Source: a virus
Virus record (IMG/VR): IMGVR_UViG_3300036761_000812
Span: 1-28,789 of that record
Length of the DNA stretch: 28,789 nucleotides
Strand: one strand, 5' to 3'
The position numbers and the translations under genes are program-made. This document shows positions 14,204 to 21,728 of this stretch, one piece after another (position 1 is the stretch's first letter; each line of letters opens with the position of its first letter). The notes under the pieces were generated by a model, which was given only the letters and a program-made list of their open reading frames with translations, was not told where the DNA came from and did not search any database.

Positions 14204-15835
14204 ATGAATACTTGGTATCTAATAGGATGTAGTGCTAAGAAAGCATCTACCCCTCAAACACCTGATTTATTATATCAAGGGCCTCTTTTTGTACAGCCTT
14301 TTAAGTATTGTGAAAAGATATACAAACCGGAAGAAGGAGATAGAATATTCGTATTAAGTGCAAAGCATGGTTTATTACATTTAAGACCTAATCTGTCCTA
14401 TATGGAGGTTATTGAGCCTTATTCTTTTGATTTAACAAGGGCTAACAAAAGTACTTTGAGGAAGTGGGGAGGTATGGTGGCTATACAACTTGATCAATAT
14501 ATTTCGAAATATCAGATACCTTATCCTCTTAAGTTGGTATTTTATGCACACCGTCACTATAGAGACGCCCTAAAACCTTTTATAGAAGAACTCCAGATAT
14601 CTGTGGAAGTTCCCTTACTGGGGGTAGTAAGAGGAAAACAAGTTAAATATTGGAAACATAAATTAAATGATATGTTTGAAGGAGAATCAAAGGAAAGTTG
14701 GAGAGACCATCCTGTGATGTTAACTCAAAAGGGGGGCGCTTATATAAAATCTGATTACAAACCACAAATTGAAGGAAATTTTATGAAAGCGTTGTCCGAA
14801 ATGAAATTACAGAAAAAATCAAATACTGTTAATTCTAAAGGAGGCTACTTTGGGGTTAGAGCCATCGACCAATTCCCCGCAAAGTTCATGGAATATATTA
14901 ACTCTTGTGATTCCTTTACTGATGTTACAGCTGGTTCCGGACTTTTCCCCCGCTATCTGGCTAGTTTAGGTAAAAAAGTTAATATATCTGATAGGTCTTA
15001 TTACTCCTATTTAATGCTTCGAACCTTATCCCGTAACCTTTCCTTTACAGGATCTTACGAAGACTGGTTAAAAGATACTTATGGACAGATAAAGGGCATT
15101 TTAGAGACTCCTTTTACAGGTTATTTGTGTAATAATGAAATCTTATCTAAGAAATTTTCTTTGGAGACTGCTAAATTTATTGATTCTTATTGTAGATTTT
15201 ATCAGAGTAATGTTTTAATGTTATATGCGTTAGGTAAAGTATTCTCTACCAAGTTTAGTTTTAGGGGCTTAGGGTGGTGTAATAAAACTACCGCTGGGTA
15301 TAAGAGTAACGAAGTTACTCCAAGTACTATGGCGGAATGGATTATAAGAACTGCTAATTTAATTATGTTAAGATTAACTGAACTGGACGAACGTTTCTCC
15401 GTTCCCGATATATTCTATGGAGATGTTTTACAAGCCTTAGATTCTTTTAAAGTTAAGGATGGTATGGTTTATGCAGACCCCGCCTGGCCTTGGAGCGAAA
15501 AATTTCCTGGGACTAACCCTTATATATGGCAGACATATGATATTTCCAGCATCTTGACACAGACTAAGATTCCTGAAGTAAGATTTTGGCAAAGAGAAGA
15601 TACTATAGATTCTATACTAGAAGAAATTAAAGGTTGGGGGGATAGGGCTTTCGAAAGAGGGGCAAAATACTTTGTAGTATGCAATCAAGATACTAATTAC
15701 CCAAGTTGTGAAGAAGTATTTGATTGGTTTAGTAAGAAATTTAATACTGTTGAAATTATTTATAATTATGAAGATTATAGTAGCGCAGCTGGTAGAAAAT
15801 ATACAACCGGTTGGGGGATATATACCAAGGAATAA
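14204..15835 (+). CDS. Fusion: DUF6884-like domain + D12-type adenine DNA methyltransferase
   Basis: 543 aa. Residues 1-150 look like the DUF6884 group: IGCSAKK (7-13), LLYQGPLF (22-29), FVLSAKHGLL (49-58), and PLLGVVRGKQVKYW (137-150). Residues 210-543 look like an amino-methyltransferase of the D12 class. SKGGYFG (211-217) matches motif X. DVTAGSG (240-246) is the SAM-binding motif I, NISDRSYYSYL (260-270) motif II, and YADPAWPW (423-430) the catalytic DPPY/DPPW motif IV with Ala in the third position. Such enzymes methylate adenine N6 in DNA. Motif order fits the alpha class, with target recognition between I and IV. The first domain may recognise or make another modification; its activity is not known to me. 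RBS AGAGGAAA lies just upstream. No restriction partner was seen. Confidence 0.7.
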   Translation: MNTWYLIGCSAKKASTPQTPDLLYQGPLFVQPFKYCEKIYKPEEGDRIFVLSAKHGLLHLRPNLSYMEVIEPYSFDLTRANKSTLRKWGGMVAIQLDQYISKYQIPYPLKLVFYAHRHYRDALKPFIEELQISVEVPLLGVVRGKQVKYWKHKLNDMFEGESKESWRDHPVMLTQKGGAYIKSDYKPQIEGNFMKALSEMKLQKKSNTVNSKGGYFGVRAIDQFPAKFMEYINSCDSFTDVTAGSGLFPRYLASLGKKVNISDRSYYSYLMLRTLSRNLSFTGSYEDWLKDTYGQIKGILETPFTGYLCNNEILSKKFSLETAKFIDSYCRFYQSNVLMLYALGKVFSTKFSFRGLGWCNKTTAGYKSNEVTPSTMAEWIIRTANLIMLRLTELDERFSVPDIFYGDVLQALDSFKVKDGMVYADPAWPWSEKFPGTNPYIWQTYDISSILTQTKIPEVRFWQREDTIDSILEEIKGWGDRAFERGAKYFVVCNQDTNYPSCEEVFDWFSKKFNTVEIIYNYEDYSSAAGRKYTTGWGIYTKE

Positions 15836-15839
15836 CTAA

Positions 15840-16385
15840 GTGAAAACCCAGACTGAAATTAGAAATAAGATTAAAGAACTTACTAAAGAAAGAAAAGCCC
15901 TACTGTATAATGAGGAACTCGGTAAGGTACAAAAAGAATATCGGGATAAACTAGACGCTTATTATAAAAAGATACGCCCCGAGAAAGATAAGATTGATGA
16001 AGAGATTGAGACTCTACGGAAAGAACTAAGTAAACGTAAAGATGATAGACTTCCTATTATAAGTAAGCGTTTGGAGGACTGGTTGCAAGGGTATACTCGC
16101 GGCGCTACCTTCGGGCCTCAAGGACTAAAGATAAAAGAAATCTTAGATGATAAGGAAAGATTTGTGCTAGTGTATAATCCCGGTCATACCTATTGGGCAA
16201 GGAGAGGAGAATTTCATTATGGTAGTAGTAGTTATTGGATAACTGATACTTTTATACAAAAACAGTGGCTTGGTAATACTACTAAGATAATGGGTACTGA
16301 AGTAGAAGGAAGATTAACTAAAGAAGTAAAGAAAAAACTATTAGAAGTGTTAGAGGAATACAAAAAAGTAAATAAAATAACGTAA
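15840..16385 (+). CDS. Coiled-coil protein of unknown function, 181 aa
   Basis: GTG start with AAGGA (15827-15831) eight bases upstream, close behind the methyltransferase gene. Residues 1-70 are a strongly charged probable coiled coil (KIKELTKERKALL, KDKIDEEIETLRKELSKRK). Residues 80-150 form a compact beta-rich section (FVLVYNPGHTYWARRGEF, SSSYWITDTFI) and the end is again a Lys/Glu helix. It has no Cys and no membrane segment. The link to the methyltransferase is positional only. Unrecognised. Confidence 0.6.
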   Translation: MKTQTEIRNKIKELTKERKALLYNEELGKVQKEYRDKLDAYYKKIRPEKDKIDEEIETLRKELSKRKDDRLPIISKRLEDWLQGYTRGATFGPQGLKIKEILDDKERFVLVYNPGHTYWARRGEFHYGSSSYWITDTFIQKQWLGNTTKIMGTEVEGRLTKEVKKKLLEVLEEYKKVNKIT

Positions 16386-16429
16386 AGTAATAGGGCGTGT
16401 GTAATAAATGAAAATAGAACGGGGTATAT

Positions 16430-17125
16430 ATGGCTACTAAAACAGAAAAAGAAAAAGCATTAGAAGCTACTATAGCAAGTCTGGAGAAGCAATTTGGTAA
16501 GGGCACTATAATGCAAATGGGTAAAACTCCTATAGAAAAAATAGGAGCTATTCCTACTGGTTGCATGTCCATAGATGAAATTACTGGTATAGGTGGAATT
16601 CCCAGAGGAAGAGTAACTGAGGTATTTGGGCCGGAGATGTCTGGTAAAACTACAATGTGCCTTCATATAATAGCACAAGCTCAGAAATTAGGGGGTATGG
16701 CTGCTTTTATTGACGTAGAACACGCTCTTGATTTAAATTACGCTTCTAATATCGGGGTTAATGTAACTAGTTTATTGATATCTCAACCAGACTATGGAGA
16801 ACAAGCTCTTGAAGTAGCAGACGCTTTGATAAGAAGTAACTCTGTAGATATTGTTGTAGTAGACTCCGTAGCAGCTTTAGTCCCAAAAAGTGAATTAGAG
16901 GGAGAAATGGGAGACTCCACCATAGCCCTTCAAGCACGTTTAATGTCTAAAGCTTTACGGAAACTTACGTCTAATGTTAATAAATCTAATACAGCTTTAA
17001 TATTTATAAATCAACTTAGAAGTAAAATTGGGATTATGTTTGGTAATCCCGAATGTGTTGATCCTTATACTACGGAGGTTGAATTGGAAGTTCCCGAAGA
17101 TATTTATAAAATATTTTTTGAGTAA
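16430..17125 (+). CDS. recA-N: RecA N-terminal part (residues 1-208) fused to 23-aa N-intein
   Basis: Encodes the first 208 residues of a clear bacterial-type RecA: TGCMSID (43-49), Walker [10 protein letters not shown] (67-75), catalytic Glu in FIDVEHALD (E97), Walker B IVVVDS (141-146), and the L1/L2 region [17 protein letters not shown] (192-208). Directly after GNPE the sequence leaves RecA and reads [16 protein letters not shown] and so on for 23 residues to TAA. This matches intein block A with catalytic Cys1. The missing RecA part starts at TTPGGNALKFY in the gene at 18142. RecA drives strand exchange and homologous recombination; this fragment lacks part of loop L2 and the C-domain, so it should be inactive before trans-splicing. 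The ribosome binding site is a weak GGGG at 16421-16424. Confidence 0.93.
   Translation: MATKTEKEKALEATIASLEKQFGKGTIMQMGKTPIEKIGAIPTGCMSIDEITGIGGIPRGRVTEVFGPEMSGKTTMCLHIIAQAQKLGGMAAFIDVEHALDLNYASNIGVNVTSLLISQPDYGEQALEVADALIRSNSVDIVVVDSVAALVPKSELEGEMGDSTIALQARLMSKALRKLTSNVNKSNTALIFINQLRSKIGIMFGNPECVDPYTTEVELEVPEDIYKIFFE
17054..17122 (+). other. N-intein segment (IntN, 23 residues)
   Basis: Codes for 23 residues from C1 to E23, with the block A pattern Cys-x4-T-x2-V-x-L. Cys1 is the expected first nucleophile. It is strongly acidic (seven Asp/Glu, one Lys), matching a basic start of the partner IntC. The known class of 'atypically split' phage inteins has IntN of about 25 residues; this fits that size. 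Confidence 0.85.
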
Positions 17126-17183
17126 ACCCTTGAATTTTTTCCTCCTATACTTATATATCATAAGTAACAACGGGAGAAAAAAA

Positions 17184-18149
17184 ATGGATTTATTATTAAA
17201 ATATTTTAATATTGTTATAACGAAGAATTTTTTGGTAAAACTTAAGTTTAAGAATGAATTTAAAGTTAAACATATGAAAAATATTAGGAAAATTATTCCG
17301 AAAGTAAATGGGCCTTCATTGGAATATTATCAATATCATTTGGGGGGAGACACCGGAAGACAGATTTTTAATGAAAGAAAGAAATATTTCGGGTATCAAA
17401 AATTAGCAGAACTTGTAATAGCGAATAAACTTTATGATAATGACGTACAATTAGCTGGAATACAAAAGAAAGTTTTACAAAATAATCAAAATATTAAAAA
17501 AGGTGTTATAGAATCTCAGCCTAAAACTTGGCATAATCCAGATTATGTATCCTCTTTGTTGAAAAAAAGAGCAATATCTATGAGTAAATTAGATTTTTCC
17601 TTAAATAAAAGTAAAAAAGCAAAAGAGTACTGGGCTAGCGATAGGGCTATAGCCCACCGAGAAAAGATTTCAAAAAATCACAAAGAGGGTAAAAGTTTCT
17701 CTTTAGTCAAATGGCAAATAGAAAATGGAGTAAAACATAGTTCTTCTTTATTTCTAAGAAAAGGAAAAAATTTAAATTATTTAGAATATTTGTTTAGTTT
17801 GATGTTAGATGACTTTAGTATATTTTATGAAATAGAACAAAATATTAAAATTGATAATATTAATTATTTTCCAGATTTTTTTATACCGAGATTGCGTTTA
17901 ATAATTGAATTATTTGGTGATGTTTGGCATTGTAATCCTTCTTTAGTTAAAGTTTTTGAAAATAGTAAAGATATCTCTCCTTTTAAAAAAGATCCTAAAA
18001 TAGTATGGCAAAAGGATAAAGAAAGACAAGATACTTTTTTAAAAGCCGGTTATCGTTACTTGGTTTTTTGGGAAAACGAGTTTTCTTTTGGCCGATTAGA
18101 AAGAATTTATAAATTTTTAATAAAAATAGAAAAGGAATTACATGGATAA
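17184..18149 (+). CDS. EDxHD (Vsr-like) homing endonuclease inside fractured recA
   Basis: 321 aa from ATG 17184, which has GGGAG (17172-17176) nearby. The same frame is open further upstream through recA, but that part has no such signal and is a shadow. The C-terminal nuclease domain shows NYLEYLFSLML (198-208), YFPDFFI with D231, LIIELFGDVWHCNP with E242, D246 and H249, then KDKERQDTFLKAGYRYLVFW. This matches the PD-(D/E)XK/Vsr-related EDxHD family that accompanies split inteins and includes I-Bth0305I, a recA-targeting enzyme. The N-terminal half is basic and likely binds DNA. It would spread the locus by cutting intact recA genes. It sits between the recA halves and overlaps the third gene by eight bases. 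Notably richer in A/T codons than recA. Confidence 0.85.
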   Translation: MDLLLKYFNIVITKNFLVKLKFKNEFKVKHMKNIRKIIPKVNGPSLEYYQYHLGGDTGRQIFNERKKYFGYQKLAELVIANKLYDNDVQLAGIQKKVLQNNQNIKKGVIESQPKTWHNPDYVSSLLKKRAISMSKLDFSLNKSKKAKEYWASDRAIAHREKISKNHKEGKSFSLVKWQIENGVKHSSSLFLRKGKNLNYLEYLFSLMLDDFSIFYEIEQNIKIDNINYFPDFFIPRLRLIIELFGDVWHCNPSLVKVFENSKDISPFKKDPKIVWQKDKERQDTFLKAGYRYLVFWENEFSFGRLERIYKFLIKIEKELHG

Positions 18150-18540
18150 GAAGTATATAAAAGTTAAAATTACTTTAGGAACTTTATTTAAAAAATTAGG
18201 CGTGAAAGATTTTAAAACTCCTTCTGTTTTACCAGTTGATACTTTAGGAATTAGAATAAAATCTTTTGATACTGCATTATCTCAGGATGTTTTTTCTTTA
18301 ATAAAAGATTTAGTAGTAAAAGCTCCAGTACCTTATCATTTTATTCTAAAGTCTCTGAATGGACAAGAATTAAAAACATCTAGTCATCATAAGTCTTATA
18401 AAGATAAAGAATGGGTTGAATCATTTAAAAGATTTGAGTTAGAAGAAGATCATCTTAAAGTCGAAAAACCTTTAGATATTGTAGATTTGACAGTGAAAAA
18501 TACTGAATGTTATTATGCTAATGGTCAATTAAACCACAAT
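18142..18540 (+). other. C-intein segment (IntC, 133 residues)
   Basis: Codes for the intein part carrying blocks B, F and G. The first 25 residues are basic (eight Lys against two Asp), complementary to the acidic IntN. No endonuclease domain lies inside; with IntN the intein totals 156 residues, a mini-intein size. The splice junction lies after Asn133 (base 18540). Confidence 0.85.
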
Positions 18541-18951
18541 ACTACACCTGGCGGTAATGCTCTTAAATTTTATGCTTCTATGAGAATTGATATAAGGAAG
18601 AAAACGGCTATTAAACAAGGAGATCGTACTGTTGGTAATATAACTAAGGTAAAAATTGTAAAAAGTAAAGTATCTCCTCCTTTTAGAGAAACTGAGGTTA
18701 GTATTATTAGTCCTTATGGAATAGATATAATAGGGGATATATTAGACAAGGCGGTAGATTTTAAAGTTATAAAGCAAGGCGGGGCCTGGTTTACTTACAA
18801 AGAAGATAGATGGCAAGGTAGGGATTCCGTAACGGACACTTTAAAGAAGGATCCTATATTTTTAGATCAGGTAAAATCCGAAGTATTAGTAGCCATGAAA
18901 GAAAATAAGGAAGTTGTTAAAGAAAAAGAAGTTTTACCACAATTAGTATAA
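18142..18951 (+). CDS. recA-C: 133-aa C-intein fused to RecA C-terminal part
   Basis: 269 aa starting at ATG 18142, with AAAGGA (18131-18136) upstream. Residues 1-133 are the C-terminal intein part: block B TxxH at T79-H82 (LKTSSHH), block F VDLTVKNTECYYA, and block G ending NGQLNHN with penultimate His132 and terminal Asn133. Residue 134 (Thr) is the +1 extein residue, starting TTPGGNALKFYASMRIDIR, the exact continuation of RecA after GNPE. The rest is the RecA core end (GNITKVKIVKSKVSPPFRETE) and a short C-domain. Splicing with the gene at 16430 gives RecA of 344 aa. The block F His common in many inteins is replaced (Glu/Cys there), as in some phage inteins. It is translationally coupled to the endonuclease gene. 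Confidence 0.92.
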   Translation: MDKKYIKVKITLGTLFKKLGVKDFKTPSVLPVDTLGIRIKSFDTALSQDVFSLIKDLVVKAPVPYHFILKSLNGQELKTSSHHKSYKDKEWVESFKRFELEEDHLKVEKPLDIVDLTVKNTECYYANGQLNHNTTPGGNALKFYASMRIDIRKKTAIKQGDRTVGNITKVKIVKSKVSPPFRETEVSIISPYGIDIIGDILDKAVDFKVIKQGGAWFTYKEDRWQGRDSVTDTLKKDPIFLDQVKSEVLVAMKENKEVVKEKEVLPQLV

Positions 18952-18952
18952 C

Positions 18953-19516
18953 ATGAAAATACTTTATAATCCAAATTTACAAGAAGTTTACGAAGGCTAT
19001 ACACAAGCTGTAGAAGACTTATCTTATAACATTTATACTCATTACTTTGTTTTCGAAGATGTAGTTAAGGAAATAGAAGATATGAGGGTTAAGTTACTAA
19101 GAGCTCCCGAAGACGATATGGCTAGTTTTAATACTCTTTACGCAGAAGCCCAAAGTTATCATAGTAGAGCCTGTGGAGTATTGATATCCTTTATAGACGA
19201 AAGAAGATTTTGGAGAAGATTAGAAATTATAGGCGATAAACTCTATGCAAGGTCCCGGAACTTTTTATTAGGTACTCCTGAAATACAGGACCTTCGCAAC
19301 CAAGCTCTACAGAACGCTAAAGTGGACTCTAAACTTCAATTACTTTTATCTTTGATTAGTGTTATAACGGGGGCTTTATCTGATATGAAAGATTTAATAG
19401 AAATTGTACAAGTGAAAATTGATGAATTAAATAATATAATAACTAATATGAGCCGTCAACAGAGAGTAACAGAATCTCTTATAGGTTTAGGTTATCCCGT
19501 TAGAGGCCGTAAATAG
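18953..19516 (+). CDS. Helical protein of unknown function, 187 aa
   Basis: Begins one base after the recA-C stop. Almost entirely helical, with Leu/Ile heptad-like spacing in the last third (LQLLLSLISVITGALSDMKD, then IEIVQVKIDELNNII). The hydrophobic run at about 126-140 is short and flanked by charged residues, so a coiled coil or bundle is more likely than a membrane segment. It has one Cys. Position between RecA and the SSB-like gene suggests a recombination or replication accessory, but no motif supports a specific role. Confidence 0.6.
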   Translation: MKILYNPNLQEVYEGYTQAVEDLSYNIYTHYFVFEDVVKEIEDMRVKLLRAPEDDMASFNTLYAEAQSYHSRACGVLISFIDERRFWRRLEIIGDKLYARSRNFLLGTPEIQDLRNQALQNAKVDSKLQLLLSLISVITGALSDMKDLIEIVQVKIDELNNIITNMSRQQRVTESLIGLGYPVRGRK

Positions 19517-19528
19517 AAAGATGCTAAA

Positions 19529-20356
19529 ATGAATAAATTAAACAAAATAAAACTACCAACCATGGAATCCGAAATTAAAAGTTTTATATTAAAAAAACTT
19601 CAAAAGTATTCTTCCATACCATCCCTTTCTGGCGAAGAATTTACTTTTCTCTCGGTGCTACTTCAAGATTTCGATGAAGAACATCCTGGTAATTGGAGAA
19701 AAGTTTATTATAATAATTCTCCTTTCTACTTCTATAGAAGTTGTCTTGATAATCGTCCTTCCCTTCCTTATTTCTTAATAACGCATAGTGATAGAGTTTC
19801 CGGGTTTTGGAGAAATTATACCGCTTATATTGATACTATAAAAGACAATGGGGATTTACTAACAGGGCAATTAGACAATATAGTTGGTATAGCAATTGCT
19901 AGATATTTAACTTTTATAGGTATTCCTATTGATATTCTATTTACTACTAAAGAAGAATTAGTTAAATCTACTTATCAGGTTGTAGAAGTATGTAAGTTAG
20001 AAGGGAAAACTCCTATTACAATTGATATTGATGTTTTTGATGAAATATCCGAATTTAAGAACGGTTTGATTTCTTTACGTTTTAAAGATAATGCTGGCGA
20101 TATGTTACCTTCTTTAGTTACTGAACTACAAAGCGCAGCGATGACTATTAAAGTTCCTTATACCGAGAAGTTAGGTTACGCTGTAGTTGAAACTGGCTTT
20201 TTAGCTTCTGCTACTAATAATGAGTATCGGGGAGCTCATATTGGTTTACCTCTTATTAATTACCATAGTGATCAAGAAACCGCCTCTTGGAAGAGCGTGT
20301 TTAATATTATCCAATTGTTGAAGACATTTTTTGAAAAACAAATTAAAGGAGTATGA
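19529..20356 (+). CDS. M20/M28/M42-like zinc peptidase or amidohydrolase
   Basis: 275 aa. All five metal-ligand positions of the co-catalytic zinc peptidase superfamily can be placed: THSDR (H86, with D88), GQLDNIVG (D116 bridging), TTKEEL (E142 general base, E143 ligand), ITIDIDVFDE (D166 or D168) and NYHSDQE (H246). The end YHSDQETASWKSVFNIIQLL matches the C-terminal helix of aminopeptidases. It would hydrolyse a peptide or an acylated amino compound; substrate not known. No signal peptide is seen, so it probably acts in the cytoplasm. A small-molecule hydrolase inside a RecA/SSB cluster is unusual. It ends four bases inside the SSB-like gene's ribosome binding region (AAGGAG at 20346-20351). 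Confidence 0.7.
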   Translation: MNKLNKIKLPTMESEIKSFILKKLQKYSSIPSLSGEEFTFLSVLLQDFDEEHPGNWRKVYYNNSPFYFYRSCLDNRPSLPYFLITHSDRVSGFWRNYTAYIDTIKDNGDLLTGQLDNIVGIAIARYLTFIGIPIDILFTTKEELVKSTYQVVEVCKLEGKTPITIDIDVFDEISEFKNGLISLRFKDNAGDMLPSLVTELQSAAMTIKVPYTEKLGYAVVETGFLASATNNEYRGAHIGLPLINYHSDQETASWKSVFNIIQLLKTFFEKQIKGV

Positions 20357-20357
20357 T

Positions 20358-20972
20358 ATGCCTACTATTAAAATTAAAAAGTACGAAACGGTACCTGATT
20401 CGGTTTACAGAGTTCGTATAACCGGAGCAGAACTTCGGGAACGGAAAGATACCTCCGAGAAAACTTTTGGTTCCGATCAATTTATTATGTGGGACTTAGT
20501 TATAGTACCCGGTTACGGCCAGCCTTATGAAGGTACTACTCTTTCTCATATTACAGGGATAGAGTTTGGTAATAAATCGCAGGGTTACAAGTTCTTAAGA
20601 GCCGCTGGTATGCCCGAGCAAGAAAAAGTCATAGATGTAGAGACGGAAGATTATACCAATCGAGAATTGATAGTTAGAACGGAAGTGCAAGAGGACTCTA
20701 AAAAGAATAAAGTTAATAAGTGCGTTGAATTTTATTCTTTAGAGGAGTTTAAGACTATGCAATCACGAAGTTTGACGGACACTCCTATTAAAAATACTGT
20801 TCCTAAAATTGAGATTCCTCCCGCGCAACAATCTAATTTAACAACTCCTGGTAAAACTAATTTAGTGCAACCTGATCTTACCGCAAATGGTAAACCCGGA
20901 GCTGGCGGGAAACCCCAAATAGTTATACCTCCTACCACGGGCGTTGACATTGATTTTCCAAAGGATGAATAG
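20358..20972 (+). CDS. Putative single-stranded DNA-binding protein
   Basis: 204 aa from ATG 20358, which has AAGGAG (20346-20351) six bases upstream; an in-frame TTG at 20331 is rejected. The N-terminal 115 residues are beta-rich with a plausible OB-fold order (VYRVRITGAEL, QFIMWDLVIVPGYG, GTTLSHITGI, NRELIVRTEVQ). The linker is Pro/Gly/Gln/Asn-rich and the end is acidic with a Phe (GVDIDFPKDE), the layout of SSB proteins whose tail recruits partners. It is adjacent to recA, a resolvase-like gene and an exonuclease. Fold and tail are visible patterns; ssDNA binding is inferred. Confidence 0.5.
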   Translation: MPTIKIKKYETVPDSVYRVRITGAELRERKDTSEKTFGSDQFIMWDLVIVPGYGQPYEGTTLSHITGIEFGNKSQGYKFLRAAGMPEQEKVIDVETEDYTNRELIVRTEVQEDSKKNKVNKCVEFYSLEEFKTMQSRSLTDTPIKNTVPKIEIPPAQQSNLTTPGKTNLVQPDLTANGKPGAGGKPQIVIPPTTGVDIDFPKDE

Positions 20973-20974
20973 GT

Positions 20975-21169
20975 ATGTTAAAGAAAACATCTGAAGTAAA
21001 GATAGACACCGGGGAAGCCACTAAAAAAGCTTCTTCTACTGCTTTGGGAATTCTTTGCCCCTATTGTAAACATTTAACCTCTATAAAGGTAGAAGATTTG
21101 GGAAATTCTCATACTTGTTTAACTTGCAATAAAACTTTTATTCCCTCGAAGGTTATAGATGAAAAATAG
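20975..21169 (+). CDS. Small zinc-ribbon protein, 64 aa
   Basis: CPYC (28-31) and CLTC (48-51) separated by 16 residues form a typical zinc ribbon; the intervening part contains HLTSIKVEDLGNSHT. The N-terminal 27 residues are polar and likely disordered. AAGGA (20961-20965) is nine bases upstream. Its end overlaps the nuclease gene by 11 bases, indicating coupled expression. Probably binds DNA, RNA or a replication partner. Confidence 0.6.
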   Translation: MLKKTSEVKIDTGEATKKASSTALGILCPYCKHLTSIKVEDLGNSHTCLTCNKTFIPSKVIDEK

Positions 21170-21728
21170 AGGTAAAAGTAAAGGAAGTGAATTCGAAAGA
21201 ATGGTAGCTAAACTTTTAGACGTGTGGTGGGAAGTTCCTAAAGGGACTTTCTGGCGGTCTAAGATAAGCGGTGGGGCTGATGAACCTGGCGATATCACTC
21301 CGCGGTTTTCTACTGAATTAAAAGAGTGGCCTTTTGTAATAGAATGCAAACATTACAAGGAAGTAAAACTTATTCAATTATTAAGTTCTAGTTCCTTAAA
21401 GGATGGAGGTCAGATACTTCAATGGTGGCAACAACTTTCTAAAGATCATCAAAAAGCTTTAACGAAAAAACCGAATACTTTACTATATCGTTTGTTATTT
21501 ATGAAAGGTACTAATACTCCTTTATTGGTAGGCTTTCGCCCAATGGATTTTAATACATCCCCAAAAATAGACCTTAAGTTTATCGATATTTTTAGTAGAA
21601 TACCCGATATATTAATATTTTCTAGGTGTTCATATTCCACCTCTCTTGCAATCTGTACTTGGGAAAATTTTTCGAATACTATAACTAAATCTATAATTTT
21701 AAATATGAAAAGCAAAAATGAAAACTAA
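21159..21728 (+). CDS. PD-(D/E)XK nuclease, Holliday-junction-resolvase-like
   Basis: 189 aa. KGSEFERMVAKLL (8-20) with E11/E13, then WRSKISGGADEPGDI (32-46) with D45, and FVIECKHYKEV (59-69) with E62 and K64, give the full catalytic motif of the restriction-endonuclease fold. The SGG...GDI context recalls archaeal-type and phage Holliday junction resolvases. It would cut branched DNA after RecA-mediated exchange. Residues 130-189 are an extra C-terminal part without a clear motif. Overlaps both neighbours (11 bases each side), a tightly coupled recombination operon. Confidence 0.7.
   Translation: MKNRGKSKGSEFERMVAKLLDVWWEVPKGTFWRSKISGGADEPGDITPRFSTELKEWPFVIECKHYKEVKLIQLLSSSSLKDGGQILQWWQQLSKDHQKALTKKPNTLLYRLLFMKGTNTPLLVGFRPMDFNTSPKIDLKFIDIFSRIPDILIFSRCSYSTSLAICTWENFSNTITKSIILNMKSKNEN

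Noticed and set aside
17028-17183. Upstream extension of the homing endonuclease frame from ATG 17028
   Set aside because: It overlaps recA-N in another frame, has no ribosome binding site and does not resemble a nuclease; ATG 17184 behind GGGAG fits better.
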